From Zonotrichia leucophrys gambelii (lineage: Eukaryota; Chordata; Aves; Passeriformes; Passerellidae), in the NCBI RefSeq assembly GCF_028769735.1, contig NC_088170.1, forward strand, positions 45,242,585 to 45,306,584: a stretch of DNA of 64,000 nucleotides, written 5' to 3'. A program made the translations under genes and the position numbers. This document shows, in pieces, positions 62,818 to 64,000 of this stretch. The notes under the pieces were generated by a model. The model had not been told where the DNA came from, searched no databases, and was given only the letters and a program-made list of their open reading frames with translations. The first letter of the stretch is position 1. Each line of letters starts with the position of its first letter.

Positions 62818-64000
62818 AGAAAATTCACAGAGCATTTCCTGTCTTAGAAATACAGCTTTGATCTCATAAAGCATGGTGGAAGATTTTTCCCTATAAATTT
62901 ACAGAAAAAGAAAAACATAAAATTTGCCAGATAAACTTGTAAATGATTTTCCATTGTGAAAAAATGTTTCTTTTGAGACATATTGATAAAATCCAAAGAA
63001 ACTAAGAACAAGAGCCTGTAGAATTGAAAAAGCCTTGAATAAAAGGGACCTTGAAGCCATCCTGTCTTGGAGTAGATCAAAATAAGGCAAACTCTTTAAG
63101 GCCTCCTTACTCCCAGCATAAATGCAGATGTAACCTACCTGAGCCCTATACTAAAGAGAATTTATTTTCCTCTCTCTTCTACCATGGTTATACTTTCAGT
63201 TGCCTGAACGAGGCTAAACCAGGTTCACACACTCTACAGATCTGCACAAGAAGGTTACCTGACACCAGAGGGACTCCTGAAGTACCACAGACTCTGAATG
63301 AATCATTCTGTAAAGCAAAGTTAAAAGGCCCAACACTGACTTTCCTGTACAGGCAGAAAATGGCCTTCATAGTCAGGGTCAGGGGTGATGTTGAAGAGTT
63401 CTTTTTATCTGAAATATCTCCCCAAAGGCAGGGCTTTGGCAGATTTCAGGTATTATATATTATATACTATATTATATCTGATAGTAATGCATGTAGTCCT
63501 TTTGCTTCTATTACTTCACATTGTATAAATACCTAGGAAGTGTGGTCTAGAAAAAAAAAACATAATAAAAAATAAAGAATTTTTCAGGTCTTTTTCTTTC
63601 AATCCCTAAATTATTTTAAATTATCAAGACCTTTATAGTCTATCTATATGCTTCCCTTTCACATTTCCATTCAAACAATATTCTTCTTTTCTTGAACATG
63701 GAATATCTTTATATCCTGTTAACAACTAGAAACAGGGGAAATGAACTTCACAGCATGACATAATAACTAAAATTACTTATTTCAGATATATGAATTATGG
63801 TCTTTTCAAAATACAGAGGAAAGTACTACAAATTCTTCCTGGACCCTCTTCAAGTGCAATAAGGCTGTATAAACACCAATTGTCAATTTGCAAATATTTG
63901 CATGACTTTTATGGCTAATAGAGAGTGTTCCAGAAAAAACTGGAACTTGGATCTACAGGGATAAATTGCAAAGCATTATTTTTTGTGAGAAATATGATAG
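62818..64000. other. AT-rich non-coding sequence with the window's longest open frame
   Basis: The forward frame 63051-63536 has 161 codons, the longest ATG-to-stop frame in the window. Its conceptual product is basic at the start, has scattered Cys, and runs at its end into an AT-repeat-encoded Tyr/Ile-rich stretch (63451-63478), which argues against real coding. I see no domain, signal peptide or membrane segment. A 60-codon reverse frame (63188-63370) overlaps it. I treat it as probably chance. Nothing else is recognised to the end of the window. Confidence 0.55.

Noticed and set aside
63051..63536. Longest open frame (161 codons) as a protein gene
   Set aside because: There is no recognisable domain, the C-terminal part is encoded by a TA-rich microsatellite-like stretch, and a frame of this length is not surprising in 64 kb.
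1..64000. tRNA, rRNA or small nuclear RNA genes
   Set aside because: I looked for T-loop-type GGTTCGAATCC boxes and recognisable rRNA or snRNA cores on both strands by eye and found none. A covariance-model scan would be needed to exclude diverged copies.

Overview
The window looks like an AT-rich, gene-poor stretch of an avian nuclear chromosome, either a gene desert or part of a very large intron. The case for a bird rests on the transposon fingerprint. There are three pieces of CR1-type LINE; two carry the CR1 3' end and one ends in the characteristic tandem ATTCTATG octamers. There are also two relics whose termini and internal order match LTR families I know from bird genomes. No mammalian SINE or L1 sequence is visible. 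There is no bacterial-style gene density, no long open reading frame, and no rRNA, tRNA or CRISPR array. I do not find one protein-coding gene I would defend. The longest open frame from ATG to stop is 161 codons, and none resembles a protein family I recognise.

Layout from left to right. 1-2.69 kb is AT-rich sequence without features. 2.69-3.42 kb holds an unidentified GC-richer block joined to a CR1 reverse-transcriptase fragment in reverse orientation. 4.68-4.83 kb is a short CpG-dense, exon-like island. 8.46-9.04 kb is a nearly complete solo LTR of an endogenous retrovirus, forward, with an imperfect target-site duplication. A reverse CR1 3' end follows at 9.38-9.52 kb, and a hairpin plus a small tandem repeat at 9.75-9.83 kb. 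14.38-14.77 kb is a GC-rich block of unknown origin. 16.78-17.28 kb is a second LTR relic of another family, in reverse orientation, that appears to have lost its promoter-bearing middle. 19.25-19.56 kb is a GC-rich block with a 101-codon open frame whose stop overlaps an AATAAA. 27.10-27.62 kb is a forward CR1 3' end, the best-preserved LINE copy, next to an A17 tract. From 27.6 to 64 kb I see AT-rich sequence with scattered microsatellites, several local duplications and, at 62.71-62.82 kb, two adjacent long palindromes.

Nothing here forms a pathway or operon, and I found no convincing new biological system. The most interesting signals are the tandem palindromes near 62.7 kb, the CpG-dense exon-like island at 4.7 kb, the GC-rich blocks at 14.4 and 19.3 kb, the internally deleted LTR at 17 kb and the A-B-B-A nested duplication at 41.0 kb. 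Family assignments come from recalled sequence similarity and were not computed, so element boundaries are approximate unless the text says otherwise.
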